From: Misgurnus anguillicaudatus
Lineage: Eukaryota > Chordata > Actinopteri > Cypriniformes > Cobitidae
Direction of reading: 5' to 3'
Length of the DNA stretch: 64,000 nucleotides
NCBI RefSeq assembly: GCF_027580225.2
Contig: NC_073356.2
Span: 14,413,501 to 14,477,500, forward strand
Below the pieces are notes generated by a model, which saw only the letters and a list, made by a program, of their open reading frames with translations, did not search any database and was not told the DNA's origin. The position numbers were made by a program, and so were the translations under genes. Every line of letters starts with the position of its first letter. The stretch's first letter is position 1. Below are positions 23,393-36,705 of this stretch, piece after piece.

Positions 23393-23758
23393 CAAGTGGA
23401 GCATCATATAACCTTTAGAGAATTAAACTAGCATCCTTTTGATTCTTGGAAAGTAACACCTGTCATAAAGGTCAGTGTTGGTTTTGCCATCAGCATAAGC
23501 CCTATGGTTTGTGATGTGCGTCATTGCGTAATGGCTTTGTTAAACTCAGTGCACTTTACCCAGAATTCTTTTAAAGGGATTATAATTCCTAATGGCTGGC
23601 AAAGACAGCTGACAGGTTTTTTTTTAAATACTATTTTAGTGTTTATCTTTTTGTCCATAACTGGTTTATTAGATTGATTTGCATTGGCCCACTAGAACTA
23701 GTTAGAAAACCAAAGCCAAACCTGTCAAACTCCTCCAGTAGGGTCCTGTTCAAAGATT

Positions 23759-24063
23759 TGCGGTACATTCACGCGGGGCGTAAGCGTTACCGCTTAACGG
23801 AAGGCTTGTCTGAAGCTTGGCCAACAGCCAATCACAGGGGCCGCAACCTATGCTCCGGTCTTCCATAAACGTAATTGCTGGCTCTGCCTAGGTTATTTGC
23901 ATAAGGCAATTGAAAAGTTGAGAAATGTTTAACTTCTGCCGCGAGCAAGGGCACTGATGCGGCGCCGATGGATCCACAATTCAGTTCGGCAACGCATGAC
24001 GTCACCCATTAAAAGTGAATGGGAAGCGTTAACGCTTACGCCCCGTGTGAATGCGCCGTTAGG
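23759..24063. mobile_element. Miniature element with CATTCACACGGGGCGTAAGC ends
   Basis: GCGGGGCGTAAGCGTTAC at 23773 pairs with GTTAACGCTTACGCCCCG at 24029. The interior is about 250 bp without coding capacity. Confidence 0.7.
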
Positions 24064-24071
24064 GTCAGGTG

Positions 24072-24140
24072 GGTGCCACAGTGGCTCAGTGTGTAGCACT
24101 GTAGCCTAACAGCAAGAAGGTTTCTTGGGACCTTACAAAC
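24072..24140 (+). mobile_element. tRNA-derived SINE head
   Basis: CCACAGTGGCTCAGTGTGTAG resembles an A box and the following GCAAGAAGGTTTCTTGGGAC resembles the B-box side of a common vertebrate tRNA-derived SINE. The rest is too diverged to bound. Confidence 0.5.
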
Positions 24141-24284
24141 CTTTTGATTTGAAGGTATCTGCTTAAATGCCTGACAAATAGGTTTGCAGACAAAAATATA
24201 ATTGGTAAATCAAACACATTCGTTCATTCATTAAAAACTATTTTTTTTAAATGCTGAAATTGATGACTAAGGGGTTGTGCACAC

Positions 24285-24545
24285 CAAGGCCCCTATTTTA
24301 TCGGTCTAAGCGCATTGTCTAAAGCGCACAGCGCAACGTCTAAATGGGCGTGTCCGAATCCACTTTTGCTTATTTAACGACGGAAAAATGGTTTGAACGC
24401 AGAGCGCATGGTCGAAAAGGGTTGGTCCTATTTTTTTTATGATTAATGGGAGTATTTTGGGCGTAACGTGTAATAAACCAATGAGAGTCTCAGCTCTCAT
24501 CCACTTTAAAAGCCTGTTGCGCTGGCGCTATGTCTAATCCCTATT
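24285..24545. repeat. Interspersed repeat rich in AAGCGCA words
   Basis: CCCCTATTTTATCGGTCTAA and AGCGCACAGCGCAACGTC are familiar dispersed cyprinid repeat phrases. Ends were not resolved. Confidence 0.4.
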
Positions 24546-25262
24546 TAGATAACGGAGTTTGTAAACTGAAAAACTAAGCTGAGGAAGAAGACCACCAATT
24601 AAGATTAATGTTAAACAATTTTGTTGTTTTCACTTGTATTGAAATTGTTATTTTTTCATTAAAACCTTTAAAACCTGTTTTCTTTTAGTCATGTAAGTAA
24701 AAAAGCAGGCTTTTAATTGCTTTAAATGTATGGCTATCCAATATTATCAAAAAATAATTTACAAGTATGTAAGAAAATGTTTGTACTGTAAAAAATACTT
24801 TATTTGTAAGAAACATGAGATAAAGAATTTACAAACGGCTCTCCGCAAGGTTCAGCACTTGGACAGCGTCAGTTTTTTTAAGCATTACTTAAAAATGATT
24901 CTCATCTCACCATATCCACAGGTACAGAGTCATCATATACAATAAATCCGTAAATACATTTAAAAACATTTAAAAACAAATGCATTTGTTTAAAGCAAAG
25001 CATTTATTTACTGTAAGGAGCCACCCACTAGCCCAAGAAAGGTATCCAATGGCGTGGTGAAGGGATCACATGTTCTTGCCGTCCTTAGCGCTTCTAGAAG
25101 AATAATTCCATATCAGGATTAATTTAAATTCTTTTGACCTCTGTATTTAAATTATAATCTGACTCCAATTTAATAAAGTAAGATTTTAATGCATTATTCC
25201 AATTATCTGTTGACCATAATTTAGATATTGATTATTTATAAATTCCCATAGTCTAATGTTGT

Positions 25263-26143
25263 CCCATTCTTGTCTAACACAGTTCCTCAACTCTTAGCTC
25301 TTCTTTGTCGCATCTTTTCTATGGGTGGATGATCTGGACTGCAGGCTGGCCATTTCAGTACTCAGATCCTTCTTTTACGCAACCATGATGTTGTAATTGA
25401 TGCAGTATGTGGTCTGGCATTATCATGTTGGAAAATGCAAGGTCTTCCCTGAAAGAGACAACGTCTGAATGGGAGCATATGTTGTTTTAGAACTTGGAGA
25501 AACCTTTCAGCATTGATGGTGCCTTCCCAGATGTGTAAGCTGGCCATGCCACACGCACTCATGCAACCCCAACCATCAGAGATGCAGGTTTCTGAAATGA
25601 GCGCTAATAACAACTTAGGTTGTCCTTGTCCTCTTTAGTCCGGATGAAATGTCATCCCAGTTTTCCAAAAAGAATTTCAAATCTTGATTTGTCTGAACAC
25701 AGAACAGTTTTCCACTTTGCAACAGTCCATTTTAAATGAGCGTTGGCCCAGAGAACACACCTGTGCTTCTGGATCATGTTTAGATATGGCTTTTTGTTTG
25801 ACCTATAGAGTTTTAGCCGGCAACAGCAAATGACACGGTGGATTGTGTTCACTGACAATGTTTTCTGGAAGTATTCCAGAGCCCATGTTGTGATTTCCAT
25901 TACAGTAGCATTCCTGTATGTGATGCAGTGCCGTCTAAGGGCCCGAAGATCACGGGCATCCAGTATGGTTTTCCAGCCTTGACCCTTACGCACAGAGATT
26001 GTTCCAGATTCTCTAAATCTTTGCATGATATTATGCACTGTAGATGATGATAACTTCAAACTCTTTGCAATTTTTTTTGAGAAAATCAGAAAACTATTTT
26101 TCACTGCATGGAGCATTGTGGGAATTGGTGATTCTCTGCCCAT
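25263..26143 (-). pseudogene. Tc1-family transposase pseudogene
   Basis: From 26143 leftward: an N-terminal helix-turn-helix region (KIAKSLKLSSSTVHNIMQRF), a second DNA-binding part (LRALRRHCITYRNATVMEIT), then WTVAKWKTVLCSDKSRFEIL with the first catalytic Asp. After a frame change near 25640 it continues SDGWGCMSACGMASLHIWEG, CIFQHDNARPHTA (second Asp) and a degraded SPDHPPIE (third acidic motif). At least one frameshift and altered residues mean no function. Confidence 0.85.
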
Positions 26144-26496
26144 CTTGACTTCTGAGAGACACTGCCACTCTGAAAGATCATGTTGCCAATTGACTTAATA
26201 AGTTGCAAATTGGTCCATCAACTGTTCCTTATATGTACATTTAACTTTTCTGTCCTCTTATTGTTACCTGTCCCCTACCTGGCCTCTTATTGTTACCTGT
26301 GTAGCTCTCATGAAATCCAAATTGAGCCAATATTTGGCATGACATTTCAAAATGTCTCACTTTCAACATTTGATATGTGATCTATATTCTATTGTGAACA
26401 AAAATATAAGTTTATGAGATTTGTAAATTATTCCATTCGTTTTTTTGCTCACAATTTCTACAGTGTTCCCTCTTTTTCTGATTTGGGGTTGTAAAT
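25263..26496 (-). mobile_element. Tc1-family transposon, left end decayed
   Basis: The right terminus (26459-26496) reads, on the minus strand, TACAACCCCAAATCAGAAA then GAACACTGTAGAAATTGTGA, a common fish Tc1 terminal repeat. The minus-strand transposase relic fills the interior. The matching left terminal repeat is not identifiable. Confidence 0.75.
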
Positions 26497-26600
26497 CGGT
26501 GCCATTATTTTGTCTCAGGATGCACACTAGTATTGTTTTTTATTGTAAGGTATTTTAAATTAAGGTAGCTCAAACATGCAGACCTGTTAGTGAGATCAGA
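26497..26600 (-). mobile_element. Fragment of GGGGCAGTTTCC miniature element
   Basis: GTGCCATTATTTTGTCTCAGG and GATGCACAC match the interior of the complete copy at 29527-29758. Confidence 0.5.
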
Positions 26601-27019
26601 ATAAATGGGAACTCCGATCTGTTTAAAAAGCATCCCATTCAAATTTGCATGTTGGCATTTTAGTAAATTTGCATGATGATGCTTCCCTCTAGTGGAAGAC
26701 AAACTAATTATATTTGTTCAGAATACACAGACAAGCACTACAGTAGCGTTTATAAAGTGACCAATGATTAAAATAAAGTCACATGATTTTGACATGACAT
26801 GAAGTTAATATTGACTTAATTCAATTTTTTTAAATCACGTATTGGACATTTTTATCCAAATGACTTATGCATGATTTAATAAGCAAGTCCCAAGTAGTAA
26901 ATATTATGTACAGTAGCATTATTATTATTATATTTTTTCTGTGTGTTACTAGAATATGTGTCTGTAAGTGTTAGTATTTGTGTAAGCGTTGATGAAAAAT
27001 ATGTGGTTGGTCAGGCATT

Positions 27020-27240
27020 TTACAAGAAGATTATGAACTGTTATTGTGACAAAATGAAGGCTGGAAAGGATTAAATAATGGAATGCCAATAATTGAAACA
27101 ACATTTTTTATGAGATTTCCCCATTTACTTTAAATAAAGGTTAGATTTTTGTTGATGAATGATCAAAAGGATAAACAATTCAGATCTTTTACCTCATTCT
27201 TTGGCAATAGGTGCTAATACTTTTGACCAGGATTTTATAT
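27020..27240 (+). mobile_element. 3' end of a Tc1-family element
   Basis: The phrase GGTGCTAATACTTTTGACC close to the end is a typical Tc1-family terminal sequence. No transposase frame remains. Confidence 0.4.
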
Positions 27241-27725
27241 GGTTTTATAAAAGCAATAAACTGTGGTTTACAGTAAATTCATTTTATAACTCTGGTCTCT
27301 TACAACATGAAGTAACTTCAACTTAAATTTATTTCTACCCACAACTTTGTTGCCCAAAGTGCTGCACAATAAAAAATAGAAAACATCTAATATACACACA
27401 GAACTTACATGCAATTGAAACAATTGTGAAAGACTCCCATAACCAAATTAAAGATCACCTACTTCAAAGGCCAGGCTGTTTCACAGTTTAGGAGCTACTA
27501 AAACATCTAGGCTAAAATACATCTACGCCAAAATACATTTACAGCTAAATTTAAACAATTACATTAAATCAATTATATTATTTGTCTGGTCAACTACTTA
27601 GTGAAGTACAGTAACTGCAAACTGCATTGCAAGCGGGATTACACTATGGATGGTGAAAGTATCACTCACAGTCGACAATATTTTAAAGCCTGTTTTATCA
27701 TATCCTATTACAATAAACATTGAAG

Positions 27726-27960
27726 CAAAGGATTACTCCAATTAAATTTTAAAAAATCATTTTGTCATCCAAAATTTCTTTTTTCTTCAGTTGAAAAGAA
27801 ATTAAGTTTTTCGAGGGAGAAAAATTTCAGGATTTTTCTTCATATAGTAAACCTCAGTGGACCTCAACGCTTTGAAGGTCCAAATTGCATCAAAGGGCTG
27901 AAGTTCACTATATGGAGAAAAATCCTGAAATGTTTTCTTAAAAAATCACCTAATGGTCTT
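27726..27960. repeat. Inverted-repeat element
   Basis: CAGGATTTTTCTTCATATAG (27829) pairs with CTATATGGAGAAAAATCCTG (27909), and flanking ACTCCAATT / TTCTTTTCAACTGAAG words are those of a dispersed cyprinid repeat. The loop is about 60 bp. Confidence 0.6.
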
Positions 27961-29526
27961 CCATCATGCACTAAATCAAAAAGCATTTATCAATAAACAT
28001 TTTCATCATTTCGTTAGCTTTCTTGTGCTCTTGTCTTAAATAGAAAGGAAAAAAACAAATAAATGTGTATTTCTGCAAAATAACCTTTAAATCATTCCAG
28101 AAAAATGCATTATTAAAATGACTACAAAAGTTACATGTCTTAATGTATGGGCTGTATATTAACCATGGCCGGACATACCATTGGGCTTGATTGGGCTTGA
28201 GCCCAGGGGCCTCGGCCAGTAGGGGGCCCCCGTGCTTGCTTGCGTTCGTTTGATTTGTTCAGTCGTGAATTGTTTGTTGCTGCATTTAATTCGTTAATAT
28301 ATATATATGTCAGTCATCTTGGTGCTGAATATGACGCGCTGCGTTTACTGCTTTTGAAACCCATAGATGCTAGTATAATAGCGAATACGCAAAATGAGAG
28401 TCATGAATGAGCTTTAAAGATAACGAGAAAGAGCAACGCGAAAAGGAAGCGCTCGGTGAAATGAAAAAGATTACTAGAGTAAGTATGGTCTTGTAACTCT
28501 GTTTTTCTTCTTTGTTTGTTTCTTCAGTCTAACGTGATATGCAGATATACGCAGTATACCCACTAGGAAAGGTCAAGGATTTCCGTATACCCACTTAAAA
28601 AAAGTGCGAGGATACGTAATACCTGCGTGTGACAAACTTTTGACACTTTCATTCATAAATTGACATCTGAATCACTCACCATTCGCATGCTCCACTTGTT
28701 ACTTTGGCGGGTTGAACCTCATATACAGTCGGCTATTTGGTATGTGGCTTCATGCAGCACTGCGCGATCCGATCATTATCGTGGATTCGCGGCGCAAAAG
28801 TGACTGGAAAGCAGACTGATGTATTCATGTGGTGCAACATCCGACAGACAAATTCGAGAAATCACATGTAGAAGTCTGCTTTCTAATCGCTCTCGCTGTA
28901 CTTTGACATCACCAAGCGGTCTGCGTAGCGCAAAATGAAATCCAATCTGCTCGCAGTCTGCAGCTCACACGACACTAACCAAACAGTCCCTGAACAAGTG
29001 AACGAGTGGAGCAGAGCTACGAAACATAACAAAATCCGGAGAGTTAACAACGCACATATGACTATGTCAACATTTAAATCATCAGTCCAGTTTATTACTT
29101 CCTCTGTAGGTGAGGATCACAGTTTAAACTTATGAAAAGTGTTCATTTTATATCTACTTCAAGGTTTATATGTATTACGTTCATATCAGACGCAAAAAAT
29201 AATTAATGATCATCTTCTCCACTGTGGTTTTTGGTGTCTAATATTACATGATGGTCATAATTATTAAATAACATCCTAAAATCTTTTCTTTTTCATTCTT
29301 AAACACTGCACCACTTGTATTAGGCTATATGCAAAAAATACACTTGTTGATTGTGTTAACACATTACATTATATTGTGTGTAATAAGGTGAATGTTTATC
29401 AAGACATAAGTCTAACATAATGCTATGGGGTATTTTTTAATGTGCATGATTAATTTAAATGTGTGACAGCCCTAAAAATACATGATTTAATTTTAGACTG
29501 GGCTTATGTTCTGCTTTAGAGATATA

Positions 29527-29758
29527 GGGGCAGTTTCCTAGACAGGTCTTATCCTAGACTAAAATGCATGTTTGATCTGTCTTAATTTAAACACATCTTG
29601 CACTGATATATCTTATCAGTGCCATTGTTTTGTCTCAAGAAGCACACCAGTAAGGTTTTTTGTAAGGTTTGTTTGTAAAAAAAACTACTTAAATGTCCTA
29701 ATATAACCTAGTAATTGGCCTAGTGCTGGATTAATCTAAACCATGTCGGAAACTGCCA
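29527..29758. mobile_element. GGGGCAGTTTCC miniature element
   Basis: Starts GGGGCAGTTTCCTAGACAGG and ends TGTCGGAAACTGCC. A common cyprinid family with inverted ends. Confidence 0.75.
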
Positions 29759-29759
29759 T

Positions 29760-30022
29760 TTAAAGCAACACTATGTAGTTTCCATGTAAAAATGACTTAC
29801 AGCTCCCCCATGTGGTTGAAAAGCGCAACAGTGTCTGGTATTAGACACTCTTCTGCAGGCAGGGGGAGGGGCGGGGCTGTGTTTCCTACCCTCCACCGCC
29901 ACTTTCAGAGTGTGCTTGTAGCAGCTAGGAGGTTGCTCAGGTTGCAGCAACAGTACAAGTTGTCCAGTTAAAAGTTGTTCTATCACTGAAATAATTTGTT
30001 GCTTTAGTATAAGTTGCTTTAA
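29760..30022. mobile_element. TTAAAGCAACACTATG miniature element
   Basis: Starts TTAAAGCAACACTATGTAG and ends GTTGCTTTAA, TTAA at both ends. It sits one base from the preceding element. A minus frame at 29771-29986 is incidental. Confidence 0.7.
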
Positions 30023-30059
30023 TATAGCTCTATGATATCTTTTTTATTTTAGGTTGGTA

Positions 30060-30249
30060 TGTGCACAATTTACACAAGCTGTCACTGGGGTGGTACTGTA
30101 CCCTTTCAAATAGTACACCTTTGTAACTAAAGAGTGCATATAATGGGTACAAATGTATCCATATCTGTACCTAAATGGTAAATTTTAGGACCCATTCAAA
30201 GGGTAATGTCCCGGTGACAGCTTTTGTACCTTTTATTCTGAGAGTGTAG
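30060..30249. mobile_element. AGCTGTCACTGGGG miniature element, complete copy
   Basis: AAGCTGTCACTGGGGTGGTA and CCCGGTGACAGCTTTTGTAC are inverted, with tandem GGTAC words inside. It ends near TTCTGAGAGTGTA, directly before the hAT right terminus. Confidence 0.75.
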
Positions 30250-30900
30250 GGCCCAAAATTTATTCAAGCCCAGGGGCCCCCATCCCGGTAAGTCCTGCCC
30301 TGATATTAACAGTTGAACAGTGTTTAAACTGAAGAAAAAAATATGCATGCAGAAACTTCATTCTGGACAATTCAGGCTCAGTTTGTGACACTTCCAAGGT
30401 GTCTTCTAAAACTAATGAAGACAAATTGGTAAGGAGTTTCCATATTCTCTCCATTTAATGTCAATAGATGTCAAGAGAAATGACTGAGGATAAAGAAATC
30501 CCATATGTGCTTTATATTATACGGGTAATATTGAATCTGCTTTCTTCTTAAATGTTTGTTATTTCCAAGTACAAATGTTTTAGGATTTTTAAGACGATTT
30601 TGAGGCTATGGAGTTCATTATGTGTCTAGGTTTTATGTGTGCATAAATTAAGAAGTGATTGGGTGGATATTTTTGAGGTGCCGCAGAAAAAATCTGGTCA
30701 GGCAATGGTAACCTATGCCATTGATTGTGATTCTTCGTATAAACTGTAAAAGATAATAAAGAAAAATTAGGCATTAATATAACTTATTATAAGTAATGAT
30801 TATGTCAAAACAACAACAACACAAATTGTGGAGTCTTTAACCAGACACTAAATTAGGTGAAGATAAAAACATGAATTAAAAATGAATAAAAATAATTAAC

Positions 30901-31069
30901 TCACATCAATTTAAAGTATCGATCAGTCACTAGTTTATTGAGCTTGCTCACTGCTGAGTGTCCTGGTGTATTACCGACCAGATTCAGTTCTCTTATGTGT
31001 GATGGGTTTGAGCTCAGAGCTGAAGCAAGAGCAACACAACCTTCGCTTCCAATACTGCAGAAAGACATT
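30901..31069 (-). CDS. NLR LRR exon 7, last recognised
   Basis: Acceptor TCTCGGCAG. It encodes [35 protein letters not shown] and then a diverged tail ending YFKLM. The TGA at 30901-30903 overlaps a GTGAGT donor (30904). If spliced the exon is 165 bp, three codons short of the sisters but still in phase. If not, translation ends here. Divergence of the second repeat fits a terminal exon under weaker constraint. Confidence 0.75.
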
Positions 31070-34000
31070 CTGCCGAGATAACAAAAAAATATTATTACCG
31101 TTTTATTTTGTGCCACCATACTTACTCGTGTAACTCCTCATGTAACAGTCTTTAAATATGGAAAACATGGAAGTGTTTGGTGGTTTCTAAATTCATCCCT
31201 GTTTAGATACTGAGGAATGAATGGGGTTAGGCTTAATGCAAACACATTCACAACGCGCTGTACAAAGATTAAAAGTGTACGCATTGAAAAAATATGTATT
31301 TGTCTAAGTTGAGGTAAGAACATAGTAAAATATTGAAAAACAGTGGTGTTTTCCATTAACATTTGAGATTGTGTGTTTTGCACTTACTGTAGTGTTTCGA
31401 GTTTACACTGTGAATCTTGAAGTACATCAGAGAGCAGCTTCACTCCCAAATCTCCTAGTTTATTTCCATCCAGATTCAGTTCTCTCAGGTGTGATGGGTT
31501 TGATCTCAGAGCTGAAGCCAGAGCAGCACAACCTTCCTTTCTAATACTGCAATAAGACAACCTGTACAGAGAAGTCCTTACGTTTATAGTTCAACTCATA
31601 TAAACTCATAGGAAAATTCACTTGCAAATGCAAAAATGATTTATTTGCTGTTTCATTGTAATACATTTCAATACACAATTACACATAAGCACATTTTAAA
31701 CAAGAAATGCAAAATAACTTTTCATTTTCTATCATAAATTATATTGTATAAAGAACAAGATTTCGCTGCATTGTGCAATGCCACAAAATATGAATACAAA
31801 AGAGCATGAGTGTAAAATACATTAAACGAATCTGATGAGTTTTCACATCTATTAAAGCTGATAAAGTAAAACTCACTGTAGTGTCGCTACTTTACAGTGT
31901 GGATCCTTCAAAAAATTTGAGAGTATCCCCACTCCCGAGTCTCCTAGTGTATTACCACCCAGATTCAGTTCCCTCAGGTGTGATGGGTTTAATCTTAAAG
32001 CTGAAGCCAAAGCAACACAACCTTCCTCCTTAATACTGCAGTAAGACACTCTGGAGAGAAAATGAGTAAAAACTCACTGTTAAGTCCTATTCGGATATAA
32101 TGGCTATGTGCATTATGCATATAATGTAAACGGCATGTACATGTAGTGAATCATATAAGTTTTTCCAGAGATAGTGTTTTGTGGGGGGGTTTGTTTGTGA
32201 CTCGCTCTACCCGCTGTACGCCTACAGGAGCTCGGGTTTTATAAGTCTTGTCTTTTATAAATCTGATAAAACTAAATACTCTTCAGAGATATAAAGGATA
32301 TAATGCCTTTCTATAGGAACTCAAGATTAACATAAGACAACCAGAAACAGTGTGTTATGTGAGCTTTAATTTAATAATTTAACAGCAGTTTATATTTTAT
32401 ATTAATATATGCAGTCATCTCAAGCTTTTGCTGAATCAGCTGTGTTTCTTTTCCCTTAGTAAATTTTACATTCATTTCAGCTACAGTACAAATAAATTAT
32501 ACTGACTTTTCTTTTAAAAAATCATGCTGGCTCTCCTGTTTTCCAAGTGTTGTTCACCTTAAACATCAAACTTTCAAGTGCATGTGCATGAACTTGGAAT
32601 CAAGCTTTTATTGAGAAATTTATAGGGCGCTTTCGGGGTGTACTCGCACTATCCAAGCGTTTGATCCCCCAAAGCTTGGTTCGTTTGACTAGTATAATCG
32701 CTCTGTACCGTTTACCGTTAACATTACGATGGGTTCCGGAGAGAGCTTAACTTCCTGCTTTTTTCAAAACAATCGCAACTTAATGACGAAAGCGCACCTG
32801 GGCTCATATTGATAAAATTATAGTAAAAGTATAGATCGATAAAAGTGCGTGCATCTGGGGGAGTAGGGAGGGGGGGCAATTGTGCTGGGGCATGGATTTG
32901 GTTTGAATAATGTGAGTGCGCCCTCATCAGAATCCACATAAACTCAACTTAACCCAGGTTTTTGGTTTTGTGAACCTCAAAAACAATAACACCCACCTCA
33001 ATTTCATTAGTTTACAATGTGGTTCCTCCAGAAAATCAGCGAGCAGCTTCCCTTCCAAGTCTCCTAGTTTATTACCTCCCAGATTCAGTTCTCTCAGGTG
33101 AGATGGGTTTGATCTCAGAGCTAAAGCCAGAGCAACACAACCTTCACTTCTAATACTGCAAGAAGACAACCTATAGAGAGAGGTTCTTACGTGTTCAACT
33201 CTGGGTAAAAGTCACTGATAGAAATAAATTGCAAACTGCGTAATAATACAGTTTAATACACAATTATTCGCATTGCTTTTAGAGTTATAATTACATTTTA
33301 ATCAAATAGGATATTGATAGGATTTAAAGAGCACCTACTGTCTGATTCACGATTTCCTTTGTTGTGTATTAGTACATGTTAACAATATGCAAAAGGTACA
33401 AATCCCAAAGTAAACACTGACGCAAAGTTATCGTATCCAACGTAAATCTCTTTTTTACTACAACAAACACAAGGATTAGGCAACAGTTTACTTCCTGGGC
33501 CGGTTGACGTGGACAAGATTAGCTGGCCAATCAGGGACATCACTTTTTAGATCATTGAGTTTTGTACAAAATCCATGCGTTTCAGAAGGACATGGATATC
33601 TGGTGCTACAAAAATGTGGTAATTAATGTGTTTTTTAACCATAAACCACGCAAACACGTTGTACTATACCAAATACACAAAATAACGTTGTTTTTAGCAA
33701 GGAAATAGGTGCCCTTTAACAGATTTTCTTTTCTAAAATAAGTGACTGAAATAAAACTAAATGAATATAAATTTCATAATAATCTATTTAAGTTGATGAA
33801 GTAAAACTCACAGTAGTTTCTCTAATTTACAATGTGGATCCTTTAGAAAATCAGAGAGCAGCTTCCCTCCAGAGTCCCCTAGTTTATTATGACCCAGATC
33901 CAGTTCCCTTAGGTGTGATGGGTTTAATCTTAAAGCTGAAGCCAGGGCAAAACAACCTTCCTCCTTAATACTGCAGGAAAACAATCTGGAGAGAGAAAAA

Positions 34001-36674
34001 AATAAGGAAAACTATTGTTTACTTGTAACTGGATAAGGTTTATTATTATTAATAATTCCGAACTATTCTAGCAACTATAGAAAAGGGCAAATCCCCTAAG
34101 ATAGATTTATTCAGTCCACATTATTGAAAGTCATTTAATGGTTGGTGCAGTCTGCTGAATAGTCAGAGTTTAGTTTTGGCAAACAGCTCTGGTTCCTAGA
34201 GACATAAAACAAGATACTGCATGTTTTATAATGTTATGGGGAATATTTCCAGACAGTGCATGCACTGACAACAGTGCACGTGTAAAAACAAACCTATTAA
34301 TAGGCTGGGTCAAGGTCAGGACAATAACAGGCACCATTCAGTGTCACAAGATTGTCTGATAGAAAATGTGCAGGCCTGACTGAGGTGGGACGACGAGACA
34401 CAGAGTTTCAGGGAACATACATAACCTTAACTTTGTCATTCCCAACATGTCTGTTGACGCTATAGGAAACAAGTACCACTGAGGGAGAGTTTGTCTAAGG
34501 CTGTGGAAACAGATAGTACCAAAGACACTTCAGCGACATGCGATCCATGAGTCGAGTTCATATCTAAGCTATAAAACCTATGTATAAATGTGTTTGTGGT
34601 GAGGACCAAGCTGCCACAGCACAGACATGCACCCCTAGACAGAGCTTTTAAAAAACGCCTCTCCTAATAGAGTAGACTCTGATCCCCAAAGGTGAGCCAT
34701 GGCACACAACTCACAATCAAGGGTAATAGCGTCTGTAATCCAATGAGCAAGATGCTGCTTAATGATCTCATTTACTTTATTGCAACTGTCAAAGCAAACC
34801 AGAATTGGAGAACACCAGGTGGACCAGTGGTCCAATGGATGTAGATTCTCAAAGCCTTTTATGATAAAGTCATTCAAGGAAAAAGGTATGGCCAGCAGAA
34901 AAAACACACTTTATAAATATAATATTTTCTAGGGCGCACAACAACTTAAGCAAGCTGAAATAGTAACACTTACCGTAGTTTCTCTAGTTTACATCGTGGC
35001 TCCTCGAGAAACTCAGAAAGCAGCTTCCCTGCTAAGTCTCCTAGTTTATTACAGTTCAGATTCAGTTCTCTCAGATGTGAGGGGTTTGATCTCAGAGCTG
35101 AAACAAGGGCAAAACAGCCTTTCTGTCTAAACCAGCATTGTTGCAGTCTAGACAGAAAACAAAACATTGATCAATATTCCACTTTTTTTGAAAATATGCT
35201 CATTTTCCAGCTCCCCTAGAATTAAACATTTGAATCTTACTGTTTTGGAATGCGTTCAGCTGATCTCCGGGTCTGACGCTAGCACTTTTAGCAAAGCTTA
35301 GCACAATCCATTGAATCCGATTACTGACTATTGAAAGTAACCAAGGGGACTATTTTCGGGCAGTGCGTAATATCACTACGCCTGCTGCATCCATGTTACA
35401 TCAGCAAAGTAATTGATTATTACGCCAGAATGAGAGTATAGTTCATAGCCATATCTGTCTAGAAAATCCCAACTTTTAATTTTTTGTCGGTCTTAGTACA
35501 CAATGTAACTACAAGAAGAGTCAAGTTTTAAATAGGAAAATATCAAAACTCTTTGGTTATTTTTTTGCGCAATGCTAATGGTCTAATCAGATTCAATGGA
35601 TTGTGCTAAGCTATGCTAAAAGTGCTAGTGCTAGACCCGGAGATCGGCTGAATGGATTCCAAAACGGTAAGAATCAAATGTTTAACTCTAGGGGAGCTGG
35701 AAAATAAGCATATTTTTAAAAAAAAGTGGCATGTGAGCTTTTATGTTAATAAGTCCTTGACCTTTTCCTCAACCCAAAACTTGTTTAACTGGCTTGTGCA
35801 ATAGGCCTTAGTTCTGTATGCACTCATACAATGAGTTGCTGCTACATTCTCAAGCCCAACTTGTCACATCGGAGCACAGGGTCACATTTTTGTAAGCATG
35901 AAATCAGGGCAAAGCAGCCTACAGTCAGACACACTTTAACCGGCACCATGATCTCATGATCTCTAGTGATTTTTTTCTGTGCAGATTAGGGTCAATAAAC
36001 GATATCGTCTATCAAAGATAGTCAGACATATGGCCAATAGCGTGATGATAATTGGCATGTTTGCTCATTATAGTTTTTAAATTATTATTATTATTATTAT
36101 TATCATAATGGTTTCACATTAACATGCCCATTGTGTGCTTTTTCTCCCAAGAGAGGGTTTGTGGGCTTCACTTTGCGCGAGAGAGCTTGTAACGTCATGC
36201 ATGAACTCATCGCACATGAGCTTGTAATACGTGCAGCTCTGACATTTTCTCGTGTTAGAGAGGTTGTTAGGTGTGCAGATGTTTAAAACCAGCGAGTGTG
36301 TTGTTCCAGGAAACTTCTTGGCTTTAACCCTAATAAGACCCTTGGGGTCAATTTTACCCCAAGCCACTTTTCTTTAGTTTAAAAACATGGTTCCCTTTAT
36401 CTCAGTGGAATAAGATTTTGTCAATTTTCCAGATTATCTTTCAAGATTCATATAAAAAAAACTGAGCTTGATTCGGTCGTTCTTAAGAGGCATAAAAAAT
36501 TAACTTAATTAGTCCCTTTGGGGGTAAAAATGACCCCAATTGAAATGAATGGGAAATGCAAAAAAAATCTTTTTATTTGTCAAAAAAAATCAATGAATCC
36601 AGAATAAATCTGAAATTTTTTACACAGAAAGGTAGGCCTGGTACTAGAGCACAAATGTTGCATACATGCTCGAT

Positions 36675-36705
<31 letters not shown>

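Larger units (their letters stand above)
28156..30310 (+). mobile_element. hAT-superfamily element with 8-bp duplication, filled with smaller elements
   Basis: The element 28164-30302 is flanked by ATATTAAC on both sides. The ends read CATGGCCGGACATACC and GGTAAGTCCTGCCCTG, imperfect inverted repeats, with a second matched block GAGCCCAGGGGCC and its counterpart AAGCCCAGGGGCCCC just inside. The 8-bp duplication and CAG-like ends are hAT traits. Near 28408-28479 a short frame with KEQREKEALGEMKK ends at a GTAAGT donor and could be a transposase first exon (low confidence). The right third is three abutting miniature elements (29527-30249). No transposase core remains. Confidence 0.8.
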
